Assembly (NCBI GenBank): GCA_947628795.1
Contig: CANRBF010000024.1
Span: forward strand, 1 to 64,000
Direction: 5' to 3'
DNA from: an uncultured Monoglobus sp.
GTDB taxonomy: Bacteria; Bacillota; Clostridia; Monoglobales; Monoglobaceae
Length of the DNA stretch: 64,000 bases
Made by a program: the position numbers and the translations under genes. This document shows, in pieces, positions 45,523 to 53,186 of the stretch; positions within the stretch are counted from its first letter, which is position 1; the number at the start of each line of letters is the position of its first letter. A model generated the notes under the pieces. That model made no database searches. It was not told the DNA's origin and worked only from the letters and a program-made list of their open reading frames with translations.

Positions 45523-45758
45523 TTTATCGCATACTTCAAAATCTTCCTGCAATTTTCACACAGCGATATATTATCAAATTTTTCAAGACCTTTTTCTTTT
45601 CCGCAGTTGGCGCATCTCGGCGTAAGCCTGAACAGTGACACTCCGATCCCGTCGGGCAGAGGCAGCATGTTGGCCTCGGAATCAGTCTTTAGGTTAAACT
45701 CTTCCCTATATTTTTTGGGAATGGTTATTCTTTCTATAGAATCAATTTTGACGATCAT
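45519..45758 (-). CDS. AbrB/SpoVT-like regulator with a C-terminal zinc ribbon
   Basis: A 79-residue protein. Residues 1-45 match the swapped-hairpin AbrB/MazE DNA-binding domain (DSIERITIPKKYREEFNL). Residues about 49-75 have CANCGKE and CENCRK, a four-Cys zinc ribbon. GGAGG lies 8 bases before the ATG. It is a probable dimeric transition-state-type transcription factor with targets unknown. The mRNA has a structured 190-base leader with a terminator, so the gene is probably controlled by attenuation. The last codons abut a repeat array. Confidence 0.8.
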   Translation of the reverse strand: MIVKIDSIERITIPKKYREEFNLKTDSEANMLPLPDGIGVSLFRLTPRCANCGKEKGLEKFDNISLCENCRKILKYAIK

Positions 45759-45952
45759 AATAATACCTCCGTAAATTTAAGTAAAATAAAAAGGCGCGAA
45801 GCATAGCGCCGCGCCCAAAAACGCTATGCTCATGATGGCCAAATCATTTATTTTACACATACCATTCTACATGCTAAAATTGAGCACGCATTTTTGACAA
45901 TGCAAAAATGCACATAGAATGATATTAATAATAATTTTAAAATGATTTGGCA
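45759..45952 (-). promoter_or_regulatory. Structured leader RNA with mutually exclusive hairpins
   Basis: From the predicted start near 45952 the RNA opens with GCCAAATCATTT, which pairs with AAATGATTTGGC (45940-45951 with 45838-45849). Inside are UAUCAUUCUA/UAGAAUGGUA (one G-U pair) and GCATTTTTG/CAAAAATGC. After this closed domain comes hairpin A (AGCATAGCG/CGCTATGCT, 45822-45830 with 45800-45808). Overlapping it is hairpin B (GGCGCG/CGCGCC, 45810-45815 with 45793-45798), followed by TTTTTATTTT. Hairpin A occupies the loop of B and the reverse, so they exclude each other: a terminator switch. No known riboswitch class is recognised. Confidence 0.65.
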
Positions 45953-45958
45953 ATTTTT

Positions 45959-45987
45959 ATTATATCACAGCCCGCAACATAAGTAAA
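45959..45987 (-). promoter_or_regulatory. Extended -10 promoter of the AbrB-like leader
   Basis: Minus strand TGATATAAT (complement of 45959-45967) with a weak -35 TTTACT (complement of 45982-45987) at a 17-base spacer. The predicted first base falls at the start of the outer stem. Confidence 0.65.
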
Positions 45988-46075
45988 TAAAAAATTTAAT
46001 ACAAATTTCGACAAAATATTTAAATAATAAATAAATATAAATCTTAATATAAATAAAAATCCCCTTTGACAAAAA

Positions 46076-46105
46076 GGGGGATAGAATGTTATAATTAACC
46101 TAACA
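46076..46105 (+). promoter_or_regulatory. Promoter with no gene behind it
   Basis: TTGACA at 46076-46081, an 18-base spacer, TATAAT at 46100-46105. No reading frame follows within 300 bases. Confidence 0.6.
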
Positions 46106-46111
46106 AAACGG

Positions 46112-46248
46112 CACCGCAAACGCGGTATAGCCCCAAATTTGGTTATAATATAACCGCTTTTAATGACCATGTGAAGCAGTTATATTACTTTGTTCGGAAA
46201 AATTGCGAACAGAATAAGTATGATAAACATTATAAGTAGTATTTTGAA
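46112..46248 (+). ncRNA. Candidate small noncoding transcript
   Basis: The sequence after the orphan promoter can fold: ACCGC/GCGGT, then GCGG-TATA pairing with TATAACCGC followed by TTTT, then GTTCG/CGAAC. I do not recognise 6S, tmRNA, RNase P or SRP RNA. The end is uncertain; a GGCGGATATTATCCGCC palindrome at about 46262-46278 could stop it. Confidence 0.35.
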
Positions 46249-46370
46249 ACGGGCGGATATTATCCGCCACTACATTATTATGTAAATCATAGTCGTAGGG
46301 GACGACGGCCCCGGCGTCTCGGCTCGCCCCTTGGGGAGAGCTGTCAGCGAAGCTGACTGAGAGGGGTTTT
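46249..46370. repeat. Intergenic repeat modules before the tRNA array
   Basis: Palindrome GGCGGATATTATCCGCC (46262-46278), a GTAGGGGACGACGGCCCCGG piece (46303-46318), and a GAGAGGGG module with stem GTCAGC/GCTGAC (46320-46367). Confidence 0.75.
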
Positions 46371-46421
46371 TATTTTAAAAATTCATTATTCAAAATTTTA
46401 TAAATAAATTCAAAAAATCCC

Positions 46422-46450
46422 TTGACAATGGTCTTTTTGAGTGTTATAAT
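46422..46450 (+). promoter_or_regulatory. Promoter of the tRNA-Leu/fMet/Ala array
   Basis: Perfect TTGACA at 46422-46427, a 17-base spacer, TATAAT at 46445-46450. Confidence 0.9.
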
Positions 46451-46474
46451 ATCTAAGCTGTGTTGGTAACATGC

Positions 46475-46563
46475 GCCGGAGTGGCGGAACTGGCAGACGC
46501 CCGGGACTTAAAATCCCGTGGGATTAATTTCCCGTACCGGTTCGATTCCGGTCTCCGGCACCA
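46475..46563 (+). tRNA. tRNA-Leu(TAA)
   Basis: An 89-base class II tRNA with a long variable arm (GTGGGATTAATTTCCC). Acceptor GCCGGAG/CTCCGGC, encoded CCA, and anticodon stem CGGGA/TCCCG with anticodon TAA. Confidence 0.95.
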
Positions 46564-46570
46564 GATATAT

Positions 46571-46647
<77 letters not shown>

Positions 46648-46661
46648 CATTATTTATATAC

Positions 46662-46737
46662 GGGGCATTAGCGCAGCTGGGAGCGCACAACACTGGCAGT
46701 GTTGGGGTCAGGGGTTCGAATCCCCTATGCTCCACCA
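46662..46737 (+). tRNA. tRNA-Ala(GGC)
   Basis: A 76-base cloverleaf. Anticodon stem CAACA/TGTTG with anticodon GGC. Acceptor GGGGCAT/ATGCTCC carries the G3-U70 alanine identity pair, and CCA is encoded. Its 3' half is a plausible attachment site for the integrase encoded next to it. Confidence 0.94.
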
Positions 46738-46770
46738 AACCCCGCAAGCCGCGAGCTTACGGGGTTTTCT
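46738..46770 (+). terminator. Terminator of the tRNA array
   Basis: AACCCCGCAAGC pairs with GCTTACGGGGTT (one mismatch), followed by TTTT. Confidence 0.8.
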
Positions 46771-46826
46771 AATGTATTTATTAATCTTTAAAATCTAAAA
46801 TTATCGGTTTTATTATTATAAGTATA

Positions 46827-46932
46827 TTATAAGGAATTTCAAAAATTTAAGACTTTATTTCTTTAAATTTATCATCAAAAATTCATCTGAATTTTATTTT
46901 TTCCTTATAATTTTCCTTATAACGACGATAAA
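46827..46932. repeat. TTCCTTATAA repeats near the integrase end
   Basis: Direct copies at 46911-46920 and 46923-46932 and an inverted copy (TTATAAGGAA) at 46827-46836 lie between the tRNA-Ala gene and the integrase. The layout resembles arm-type binding sites of tyrosine integrases or excisionases. The surrounding sequence is otherwise AT-rich and without a gene. Confidence 0.5.
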
Positions 46933-46993
46933 ACGAAGTAATATAAAAAGGGATAAAATAAAGCTGAAAAGATGTTTTTTTATTCTTTTAAAT

Positions 46994-48196
46994 TTACATA
47001 CTCATATATTCCGCTATCCTGTTCATTTCTTCATTTTGAAGTTCGGGCAGAACGTGCATATATGTGTCCATAGTGATTTGAACGCTTGCGTGACCTAAAA
47101 TCTTGCTCACAACTTTAACAGGCACGCCTGCTTCCAATGCTCGGGTAGCGAAAGTATGTCGAAGAGCATGAAAGGTATGACGGGATATTCCAGCTTTTTC
47201 TAATAATCTTTGATATCGCTCTCTAAAATAAACGGGATCAATATAATATCCGTCTTCACGAGCAAATACCATATCTAAATTCTGATAAGCAGAACCCCAC
47301 TTTTTTATATTTTTATCTTGTTCTTCTTTATATTGAATCAGCCGTTCCAACAAATTATCACTAATGCTTATTACTCTTGTTGATGTTCTTGTTTTTGTAT
47401 CTTCTTGAATACCTAATCTTGTTTTGGCTGTTGCGTTAGGACTATAATCATGCAGCCTGTTTACTTGTCTTGAAATATTGATTGTTTTCTTATTAAAATC
47501 AACGTCTTTCCACATAATGCCGAGTAATTCGCCTAATCTTACTCCTGTATGTAAAGCTGTAAAAATTCCCATACCGTAGGGAGAGTTATCACATACTTTC
47601 ATCAAAGCCTTTTGTTCTTCTTTGGACAATATCTCAATTTCTTTCTTTTCGGTGTTTGTGCTTTTTAATGTAGGCACTTTAGCTATTGAAGCGGGATTCT
47701 GTAATATATATTCATTTTCTAAAGCTGTTTGTAATGCCTTATGCAAGCAAACTCTTATATTGTTTATTGTCTTAACACTCAAACCGCCTTTTCCGTCTGC
47801 TCTGCCGCTTATCAGTAAAGTATTATACATCTGCTCTATATCTGTCTTTTTTAATTTCGTCAATTTTATGCGCCCGATGTAAGGAATTAATTGATTTTTA
47901 ACTATTCCTTCATAAGCTATTCTTGTAGAAGTCTTGACATTTTGAACCACGTATGTATCTAACCACTTATTGAGCCATTGTTCAACTGTATATTTACATA
48001 CAATTTCGGGTGTTAAAGCCTTTTTATTTGCTTTATAATCATTCAATTTTCTTGTTACTTCATTGCGAGTTTTTGAACTGAATGTCTTATATTTGGGTTT
48101 GCCTTTTTCGTTGTAACCTATCATAATGCGAGCTTCCCAGTAGCCTTCTTTGGTTTGAAGAATGCAGCCCTCTCCGTTTCCGCGTTTTTTTGACAT
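46994..48196 (-). CDS. int: Tyrosine integrase
   Basis: A 400-residue site-specific recombinase. An AP2-like arm-binding N-terminus (GNGEGCILQTKEGYWEARI) is followed by a SAM-like core-binding domain and the catalytic domain with Arg in TGVRLGELLGIMWKD, His-x-x-Arg in FHALRHTFATRALEAG, His in ILGHASVQ and nucleophile Tyr in DTYMHVLPEL. It is intact and of normal length for integrases of integrative conjugative elements and phages. It lies 256 bases from tRNA-Ala with its 3' end toward it, consistent with a left attachment end. The matching right end is not in the window. Confidence 0.93.
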   Translation of the reverse strand: MSKKRGNGEGCILQTKEGYWEARIMIGYNEKGKPKYKTFSSKTRNEVTRKLNDYKANKKALTPEIVCKYTVEQWLNKWLDTYVVQNVKTSTRIAYEGIVKNQLIPYIGRIKLTKLKKTDIEQMYNTLLISGRADGKGGLSVKTINNIRVCLHKALQTALENEYILQNPASIAKVPTLKSTNTEKKEIEILSKEEQKALMKVCDNSPYGMGIFTALHTGVRLGELLGIMWKDVDFNKKTINISRQVNRLHDYSPNATAKTRLGIQEDTKTRTSTRVISISDNLLERLIQYKEEQDKNIKKWGSAYQNLDMVFAREDGYYIDPVYFRERYQRLLEKAGISRHTFHALRHTFATRALEAGVPVKVVSKILGHASVQITMDTYMHVLPELQNEEMNRIAEYMSM

Positions 48197-48258
48197 AATG
48201 TTACCTCTTATTTGATAATAGAATTGTAATCAATGTTGTATAAATTATGTGTAATATA

Positions 48259-48852
48259 TTATTTTTCTACCAAATCCAAATATTTATATATTGTCGGGTA
48301 GCTTAATCCGCATACTCTGGCAAATGCGGCTTTATTCAGCTTGCCTTCTTTATATTGCGGATAATATTTATAAAATATCTTCGGGATATCATCTTTGCTT
48401 GTTCTCGGTCTGCCTAACACAGAGCCTTTTGCTTTCGCGTTCTCAAGTCCGCTCTTTACTCTTGCGCTGATCAGATTTCTTTCAAGCTCGGCGAAAACTC
48501 CAGCCATTTGCAAAAATGATTTTGTCATCGGGTCTATATCGCCTTCCGAGCAGTCGATAGTGACAGAGCCTTTTATAACTAATTTCAAGCCCTTGTCTTT
48601 TATTAACTGTATTATATCACACAACTGCTTTGTTGAGCGTGTCAATCTCGATACTTCGGTTGTCACTATAGTGTCTCCACGATGTACTGTGTTCAGCAGC
48701 TTATTAAATTCGGGTCTATCTGTCTTTGTTCCGCTCTCGTACTCAAAATAAATCGTTTCATCGGCTGCTCCCAATTCTTTAAGCTCACGCTTCTGACGAT
48801 TAATATCCTGCAATTCTTCATTAGTTGAACATCTTGCATATCCGTAAATCAT
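48259..48852 (-). CDS. Serine recombinase (resolvase/invertase family)
   Basis: A 197-residue protein. The catalytic domain has the nucleophile Ser in YGYARCSTNEELQ, and Arg residues in VSRLTRSTKQL. The helix E region AELERNLISARVKSGLENAKAKG leads to a helix-turn-helix (FARVCGLSYPTIYKYL). It cuts and rejoins DNA at short res or inversion sites. It is adjacent to the integrase on the same strand, probably serving element resolution or an invertible segment. No inverted repeat pair was found beside it. Confidence 0.9.
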   Translation of the reverse strand: MIYGYARCSTNEELQDINRQKRELKELGAADETIYFEYESGTKTDRPEFNKLLNTVHRGDTIVTTEVSRLTRSTKQLCDIIQLIKDKGLKLVIKGSVTIDCSEGDIDPMTKSFLQMAGVFAELERNLISARVKSGLENAKAKGSVLGRPRTSKDDIPKIFYKYYPQYKEGKLNKAAFARVCGLSYPTIYKYLDLVEK

Positions 48853-49020
48853 TTGAAACCCTCCAAAATTTACTGTGTGATTATATTATAAGATATAAAT
48901 GAAATCATGTCAACCGGTTTCTTTAATATTTTATTAAAAAAATCCATATTTTTTTATTGCATATGATACCGAATCATAAGAAAGATTATTATAAACGAAA
49001 ACAACTGTTTAATTTTATAA

Positions 49021-49194
49021 TTATATAAATCTGTTTTTCATGTCTTTTAAGCGTTGATTGTATGAGCCTCTGGGTTCCGATAAAAATAATATCATCAGTA
49101 TAACCTTTACATCTTCTATTGTCTTACAGTCCTCTATCATATCAGCTACTTTATCATCTGTCAAAAATTCTATTTCTTCATCTAAAATTTTCAT
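49021..49194 (-). CDS. Small hypothetical acidic protein
   Basis: A 57-residue protein, MKILDEEIEFLTDDKVADMI at the start, helical and acidic, ending QRLKDMKNRFI. AAGGAG lies about 10 bases upstream of the ATG. It is part of the mobile region; no family is recognised. Confidence 0.5.
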   Translation of the reverse strand: MKILDEEIEFLTDDKVADMIEDCKTIEDVKVILMILFLSEPRGSYNQRLKDMKNRFI

Positions 49195-49234
49195 AAGTTA
49201 TATTCTCCTTACTAAAATACTTTATTATCTCATA

Positions 49235-49432
49235 TTAATAATTTTTTCTTAAATCGTCTATTAATGAATTTAATATAATTCGAGCCAAAATTAATTTTTT
49301 ACATTGTTCTTTATTACCGACTATAGATTTTATTTCATACAATAAATGTATTATTCTGTCAATTTCATCATTTATAGTCCTAACTTTATTTTTTGAATAT
49401 AGTAATTTCTTATCCTCTATTAATATCTTCAT
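49235..49432 (-). CDS. Small hypothetical helical protein
   Basis: A 65-residue protein from the ATG at 49432, chosen because GGAG lies 8 bases upstream; a GTG three codons earlier overlaps that site. Predominantly helical and Lys/Ile-rich. No family is recognised. Confidence 0.5.
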   Translation of the reverse strand: MKILIEDKKLLYSKNKVRTINDEIDRIIHLLYEIKSIVGNKEQCKKLILARIILNSLIDDLRKNY

Positions 49433-49458
49433 TGATATCACTCCGATCTTGATGAGAT

Positions 49459-49491
49459 AAAAGGTATCCCTATTATAAGAGATACCTTTTT
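49459..49491 (-). terminator. Terminator after the SLH-domain gene
   Basis: AAAAGGTATC and GATACCTTTT form the arms of a hairpin with T-runs on both sides; the minus-strand orientation ends the SLH gene. Confidence 0.75.
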
Positions 49492-49521
49492 CTTTATTAT
49501 TGTATTGAATAAAAATCTATC

Positions 49522-51198
49522 TTAATTATTTTTGCTTATTATTCTGAACGCTTTAGCCGATGTATCATAGAAAATAATGTCATCGTTAGATGTGATTATC
49601 AGCTTAAACGATAATCTGGAAAAATCAACTGTTTTTCTGTCTGATACTTCATAATCTTTGCTTGTTATTTTATTCAATTCTTTACCGCTGAAGTTTAATG
49701 TTTTTATCACTTCGAGGTCATCGATTATTGTAATTTTATCGTTTATTATTCCGCTTGCTATTTGACAAGTATTCCATAAAACTTTATCCTCAACATAATT
49801 ATATTCGGTGAACCAACCGGTAGTGTAATGAGAAATATAATAATGTGTGTTATCTATGAAGTAAATGTTGTTTCCCGATTCATAAAATCCATAATCAATC
49901 CAGCCACCAAATTGATTTGCTCTAAGTGTATCATGGTCAACTATATAATCTTTGAATACATAATCTCCGTTACTGAGTACTCCTACTATAGAACGTGAAA
50001 TACCCATATCGTCGGTAATAAGATTTGCCGTTCCGTCCTTGATTTCATACAAATAATAGCTATCACTCTTATTAGCTGCATTAATATTCTTATATTTTCC
50101 GTATATGAGTACTCTGTTTTCATAATCATCATAGCATATACTATTTATTTCAAAATCGGATAATGTCATTTCATCATTATCAATTATCAAATTTGAAGTA
50201 TCGAAAATTTCTTCTTTACTTCTTGAGACTGTGTCTACAAAATAAATTTTACCGCTCTCCGCATAATAGATATTTCCGTTTCTGTCTTGAGTGTAGTTGT
50301 CACTGTTTTTAACATCGGCATTAATTACCGTGTCAATTATATACGGTTTTTTGGTCGGTTCCGCTGTAGGTTCGGGAGTCGGCTCCGCTGTGGGTTTAGC
50401 TGTCGGATTTGGGTCGGGCTGTGATTGATTTGTTGCGGGCTTGGGCGTATTTTTAGGTTTTGAGGCGGTGTCGGGTTTTGAAGGTATCGCTGTCGGCGAT
50501 AAGGTATTATCGCTTGAAGCAGGCGGTATATTTTGTGTTTGCGAAGGAGATGCAACCTTATTATCATTGCCGTATTGGAATGCTCTCCATAATATAGTGG
50601 CCGCTTCCGCTCTTGTGAGCGTCGCCTGTCCTCTGAACGTGTTATCTTCAAATCCGTTTATCAAGCCCTTTTCAACAGCGACGGCAATATATTTTTTGAG
50701 GTCGCTCGATACCGAATCAGGATCGGTAAATTGACTTAAATATGAATAGTCAACATTAGTTACATCATAGCCTTTCAACTTGACCATGCTTACGGTAACA
50801 TCTTCTCTGACCGCAGCCTGATCGGGCTTGAATGTGCCGTCCGTGTAAGCGGCAAGATAGTCTTTTGCCGTGTTGACATATATATTCGCCCAATGGTCTG
50901 CCATATCTTTATAATAAACATTGTTGTCATTCGGGTTAAGACCCGCGGCAAGCACCATGATTTTAGCCCACTCCGCTCTTGTGACGGTATTATCGGGTCT
51001 GAAAGAGCCGTCCTCATTGCCGTTTATTGCGCCTCTGTCTGTAAGCTCGGCTATGTAAGGAAACGCCCAATAGTCTTTAGGCACATCCAAAAAGTTCTGA
51101 GGATAATTCTTTTGAGGAGCCTGAGGCACGTCGGCAAAAGCCGCCGTCATGCTTAAACACATAGTTAATGTCAGAAGTAAAGATACTATTTTTTTCAT
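49522..51198 (-). CDS. SLH-domain surface protein
   Basis: About 558 residues from the ATG at 51198. Signal peptide MKKIVSLLLTLTMCLSMTAAFA. Three S-layer homology domains (about 35-205; DVPKDYWAFPYIAELTDRGA, TFKPDQAAVREDV, FRGQATLTRAEAATILWRA) would attach it to pyruvylated wall polymer. A Pro/Thr-rich linker (about 225-280) and a C-terminal beta-rich region (about 285-555) of repeated short strands follow. A ligand cannot be named. Together with the next gene it forms secreted cargo inside the mobile region. Confidence 0.85.
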   Translation of the reverse strand: MKKIVSLLLTLTMCLSMTAAFADVPQAPQKNYPQNFLDVPKDYWAFPYIAELTDRGAINGNEDGSFRPDNTVTRAEWAKIMVLAAGLNPNDNNVYYKDMADHWANIYVNTAKDYLAAYTDGTFKPDQAAVREDVTVSMVKLKGYDVTNVDYSYLSQFTDPDSVSSDLKKYIAVAVEKGLINGFEDNTFRGQATLTRAEAATILWRAFQYGNDNKVASPSQTQNIPPASSDNTLSPTAIPSKPDTASKPKNTPKPATNQSQPDPNPTAKPTAEPTPEPTAEPTKKPYIIDTVINADVKNSDNYTQDRNGNIYYAESGKIYFVDTVSRSKEEIFDTSNLIIDNDEMTLSDFEINSICYDDYENRVLIYGKYKNINAANKSDSYYLYEIKDGTANLITDDMGISRSIVGVLSNGDYVFKDYIVDHDTLRANQFGGWIDYGFYESGNNIYFIDNTHYYISHYTTGWFTEYNYVEDKVLWNTCQIASGIINDKITIIDDLEVIKTLNFSGKELNKITSKDYEVSDRKTVDFSRLSFKLIITSNDDIIFYDTSAKAFRIISKNN

Positions 51199-51233
51199 AA
51201 TCAAAATCCTTTCTATTTTTTTAGTATAAATAA

Positions 51234-52460
51234 TTATTTTTTATAATATATTTGATTTGGCATATCTTTGGGCGGACAAAAATCTTGTCCGCTGTACAGC
51301 CTTACTTTTGATGTATCTGTATTTATAATTGTGCCGTAAACCGAAACATCAACTCCAACGGGATAAAGCCATACTGCATGAGAACCGTTGTCTTCATCAT
51401 AATAATCAAAATTTACGTTCCATTGATACGAACCGTCATCATTTTTATTAAAACCGTCAGATACCTGATCAAATACTTTATTGTCCTTTTCTATTGTTTC
51501 TCCCTCTGTTCCGTCAGCTTGTAAATTAATCACATAGCCTTCGGCGTTTTCATATACTCCGATAAAATCCGATAGATCACCGTAAAGTATTTTGTTGTAA
51601 GGATCTACAGCGGCGGTATCGCCGTTTGTATTTATAAACACGGTATTTGTGCTTCCGTCCCAACCGACGACCGCTCCTAATGCTTCGCTTACAAATCTGA
51701 CTGAAATTAATGTGCGTCCGTTTATAATCATTGGCGGCGTGCCTATAATATTATTTTCATCTTTTTTTACACCGTTCTCATATATTTTATATTGCCAATT
51801 TCCTTTCCATGTCGAGTTTAATATTAATTCCACTGTATCTGTTTTAGCGCTGACAGTGACCAACTCTGCGTTATTGTGACCTTTTTTATTATCTATAGAG
51901 CTTTTATAATCGACCGTCGCTCCGAGTTCTTCGAATATCTTTCTGAGCGGAACCAGAATCTTGTCGCCGCACATTACGGGCGGCTGGTCGAATTCCAATT
52001 TGGCGCCGTTTAATATGACCGAATAGTTCCCCGTTTCTGTTTTTCGGGGAATTATATTAGATGTAAACCAACGCTCATAATTTCTGTTGCCTTGTTCGGA
52101 ATAATAAATACTGTCATCATTAAAAACAAGCGTATGTGTAAGATTATATCCCGCAAATTTTTCTGTCCATTGAACTCGATTATTAATTATGGGATATGTT
52201 CCTTTCATGCAAACCGTGCCTTCGGCAGTTTCAATAAAATTAAAAGTTACACTGTCGTAAGAAGCCGAAGTAATCTGAATTTCGTCAAGCAATCCGTGAG
52301 TCGAGCCTGACGACATATTACGATTATACCAACTGCCTATAAAACTGCTGTAATCATACGGCGGCATTTCCTCCGCGTTCGCTGTGGGCATTATAACCAT
52401 CGCACCGACAATCAGTGTGATTATAATGAAAATACCTATTAATTTCCCGATGTTCTTCAT
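51234..52460 (-). CDS. Secreted protein with a copper-amine-oxidase-type stalk domain
   Basis: A 408-residue protein. Signal peptide MKNIGKLIGIFIIITLIVGAMV. A lipocalin-like beta domain (about 35-130; FIGSWYNRNM) is followed by the copper amine oxidase N-terminal-like stalk domain (about 140-275; ILVPLRKIFEELGATVDY, LISVRFVSEALGAVVGWDG), then a second domain of the first kind (FIGVYENAEGYVINL). The stalk domain is widespread in Clostridia as a protein-binding or scaffold module. It lies just upstream of the SLH protein on the same strand (35 bases), probably as one operon. Confidence 0.8.
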   Translation of the reverse strand: MKNIGKLIGIFIIITLIVGAMVIMPTANAEEMPPYDYSSFIGSWYNRNMSSGSTHGLLDEIQITSASYDSVTFNFIETAEGTVCMKGTYPIINNRVQWTEKFAGYNLTHTLVFNDDSIYYSEQGNRNYERWFTSNIIPRKTETGNYSVILNGAKLEFDQPPVMCGDKILVPLRKIFEELGATVDYKSSIDNKKGHNNAELVTVSAKTDTVELILNSTWKGNWQYKIYENGVKKDENNIIGTPPMIINGRTLISVRFVSEALGAVVGWDGSTNTVFINTNGDTAAVDPYNKILYGDLSDFIGVYENAEGYVINLQADGTEGETIEKDNKVFDQVSDGFNKNDDGSYQWNVNFDYYDEDNGSHAVWLYPVGVDVSVYGTIINTDTSKVRLYSGQDFCPPKDMPNQIYYKK

Positions 52461-52484
52461 AACTTTCTCTCTCCTTTATATGTA

Positions 52485-52697
52485 TTAATTAATTTTTTCA
52501 CATCTGTATTCTATAAATTCTTCGGGGCTTACCTCCAAGGCATAGCATATAGCCCTTAGATCCTCGGCGTACATCTTTCTGCGTCCGTTCATGATCGCGT
52601 TAAATGTTGTCACGGATATCCCGCACTTCTGAGCGACGAACGCCTGACGTATGCCGTGTTCGTCAATATATCGTCTCACCTTTTCATATATAAGCAA
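52485..52697 (-). CDS. Small Cro/CI-type helix-turn-helix regulator
   Basis: About 70 residues from TTG at 52697, which has GAGGTGG at good spacing; a codon further upstream (52718) is also open. The HTH motif is RQAFVAQKCGISVTTFNAIMNGRR. It is divergent from the HTH gene at 52847 across a shared control region. Probably a phage-like or element regulator. Confidence 0.75.
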   Translation of the reverse strand: MLIYEKVRRYIDEHGIRQAFVAQKCGISVTTFNAIMNGRRKMYAEDLRAICYALEVSPEEFIEYRCEKIN

Positions 52698-52721
52698 TAT
52701 TACCACCTCGAAAATCAAGTA

Positions 52722-52825
52722 TTTCTGAATATTTATAATTATATAGCAGTATTACTTAATTGTCAATAATTAAATATAGATTTTCTGGATATTTTATTGA
52801 CTTTTTATGATTTTCATTGTATAAT
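52722..52825. promoter_or_regulatory. Divergent promoters with a shared operator-like repeat
   Basis: Minus strand TTGACA (complement of 52761-52766), a 17-base spacer, TATAAT (complement of 52738-52743). Plus strand TTGACT (52797-52802), a 17-base spacer, TATAAT (52820-52825). A repeated TTTCTG(A/G)ATATTT occurs at 52722-52734, just past the minus -10, and at 52782-52794, touching the plus -35. One regulator could therefore bind both promoters. Confidence 0.7.
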
Positions 52826-52846
52826 TTATACAGAGGTGATAGGTAA

Positions 52847-53158
52847 GTGGCTTATGAAATCGGTTCACGCATACGAAAATACCGTAAAGACAAAAAATTG
52901 TCGCAAAAAGATTTTGCGGCTCTGCTGGGCGTGAGCGCAAGCCGTGTGAATAACTGGGAAAACGGTGTCAACCGTCCCGACGTTGACATACTTGCCGATA
53001 TTTGCAAAACACTTAATGTCTCGCCGTCCGAGCTTCTTGATGTCAGGATCGACCCCGAAGAAATATCCTCCGCGGAGCGCAAGGTCATCATGGCGTACCG
53101 CAGCAAATCTCATTTGCAGCAAGCCGTAAATATTCTGCTCGGAATAGATGATGAATAA
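52847..53158 (+). CDS. Cro/CI-type repressor (XRE family)
   Basis: A 103-residue protein starting at GTG 52847 after AGAGGTGAT. The HTH domain (about 6-60; LSQKDFAALLGVSASRVNNWENG) is followed by a short helical C-terminal region, as in ImmR-type repressors of conjugative elements. It faces the other HTH gene and may keep the element silent. It is followed 28 bases later by a small unknown gene. Confidence 0.85.
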   Translation: MAYEIGSRIRKYRKDKKLSQKDFAALLGVSASRVNNWENGVNRPDVDILADICKTLNVSPSELLDVRIDPEEISSAERKVIMAYRSKSHLQQAVNILLGIDDE

Positions 53159-53186
53159 ATAATTTTAAAATTCGGGAGGCACAATT

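Noticed and set aside
45793-45830. A simultaneous H-type pseudoknot of the two AbrB-leader hairpins
   Set aside because: Only one base would have to span a 9-base stem, which is sterically unlikely; alternative folding is the better reading.
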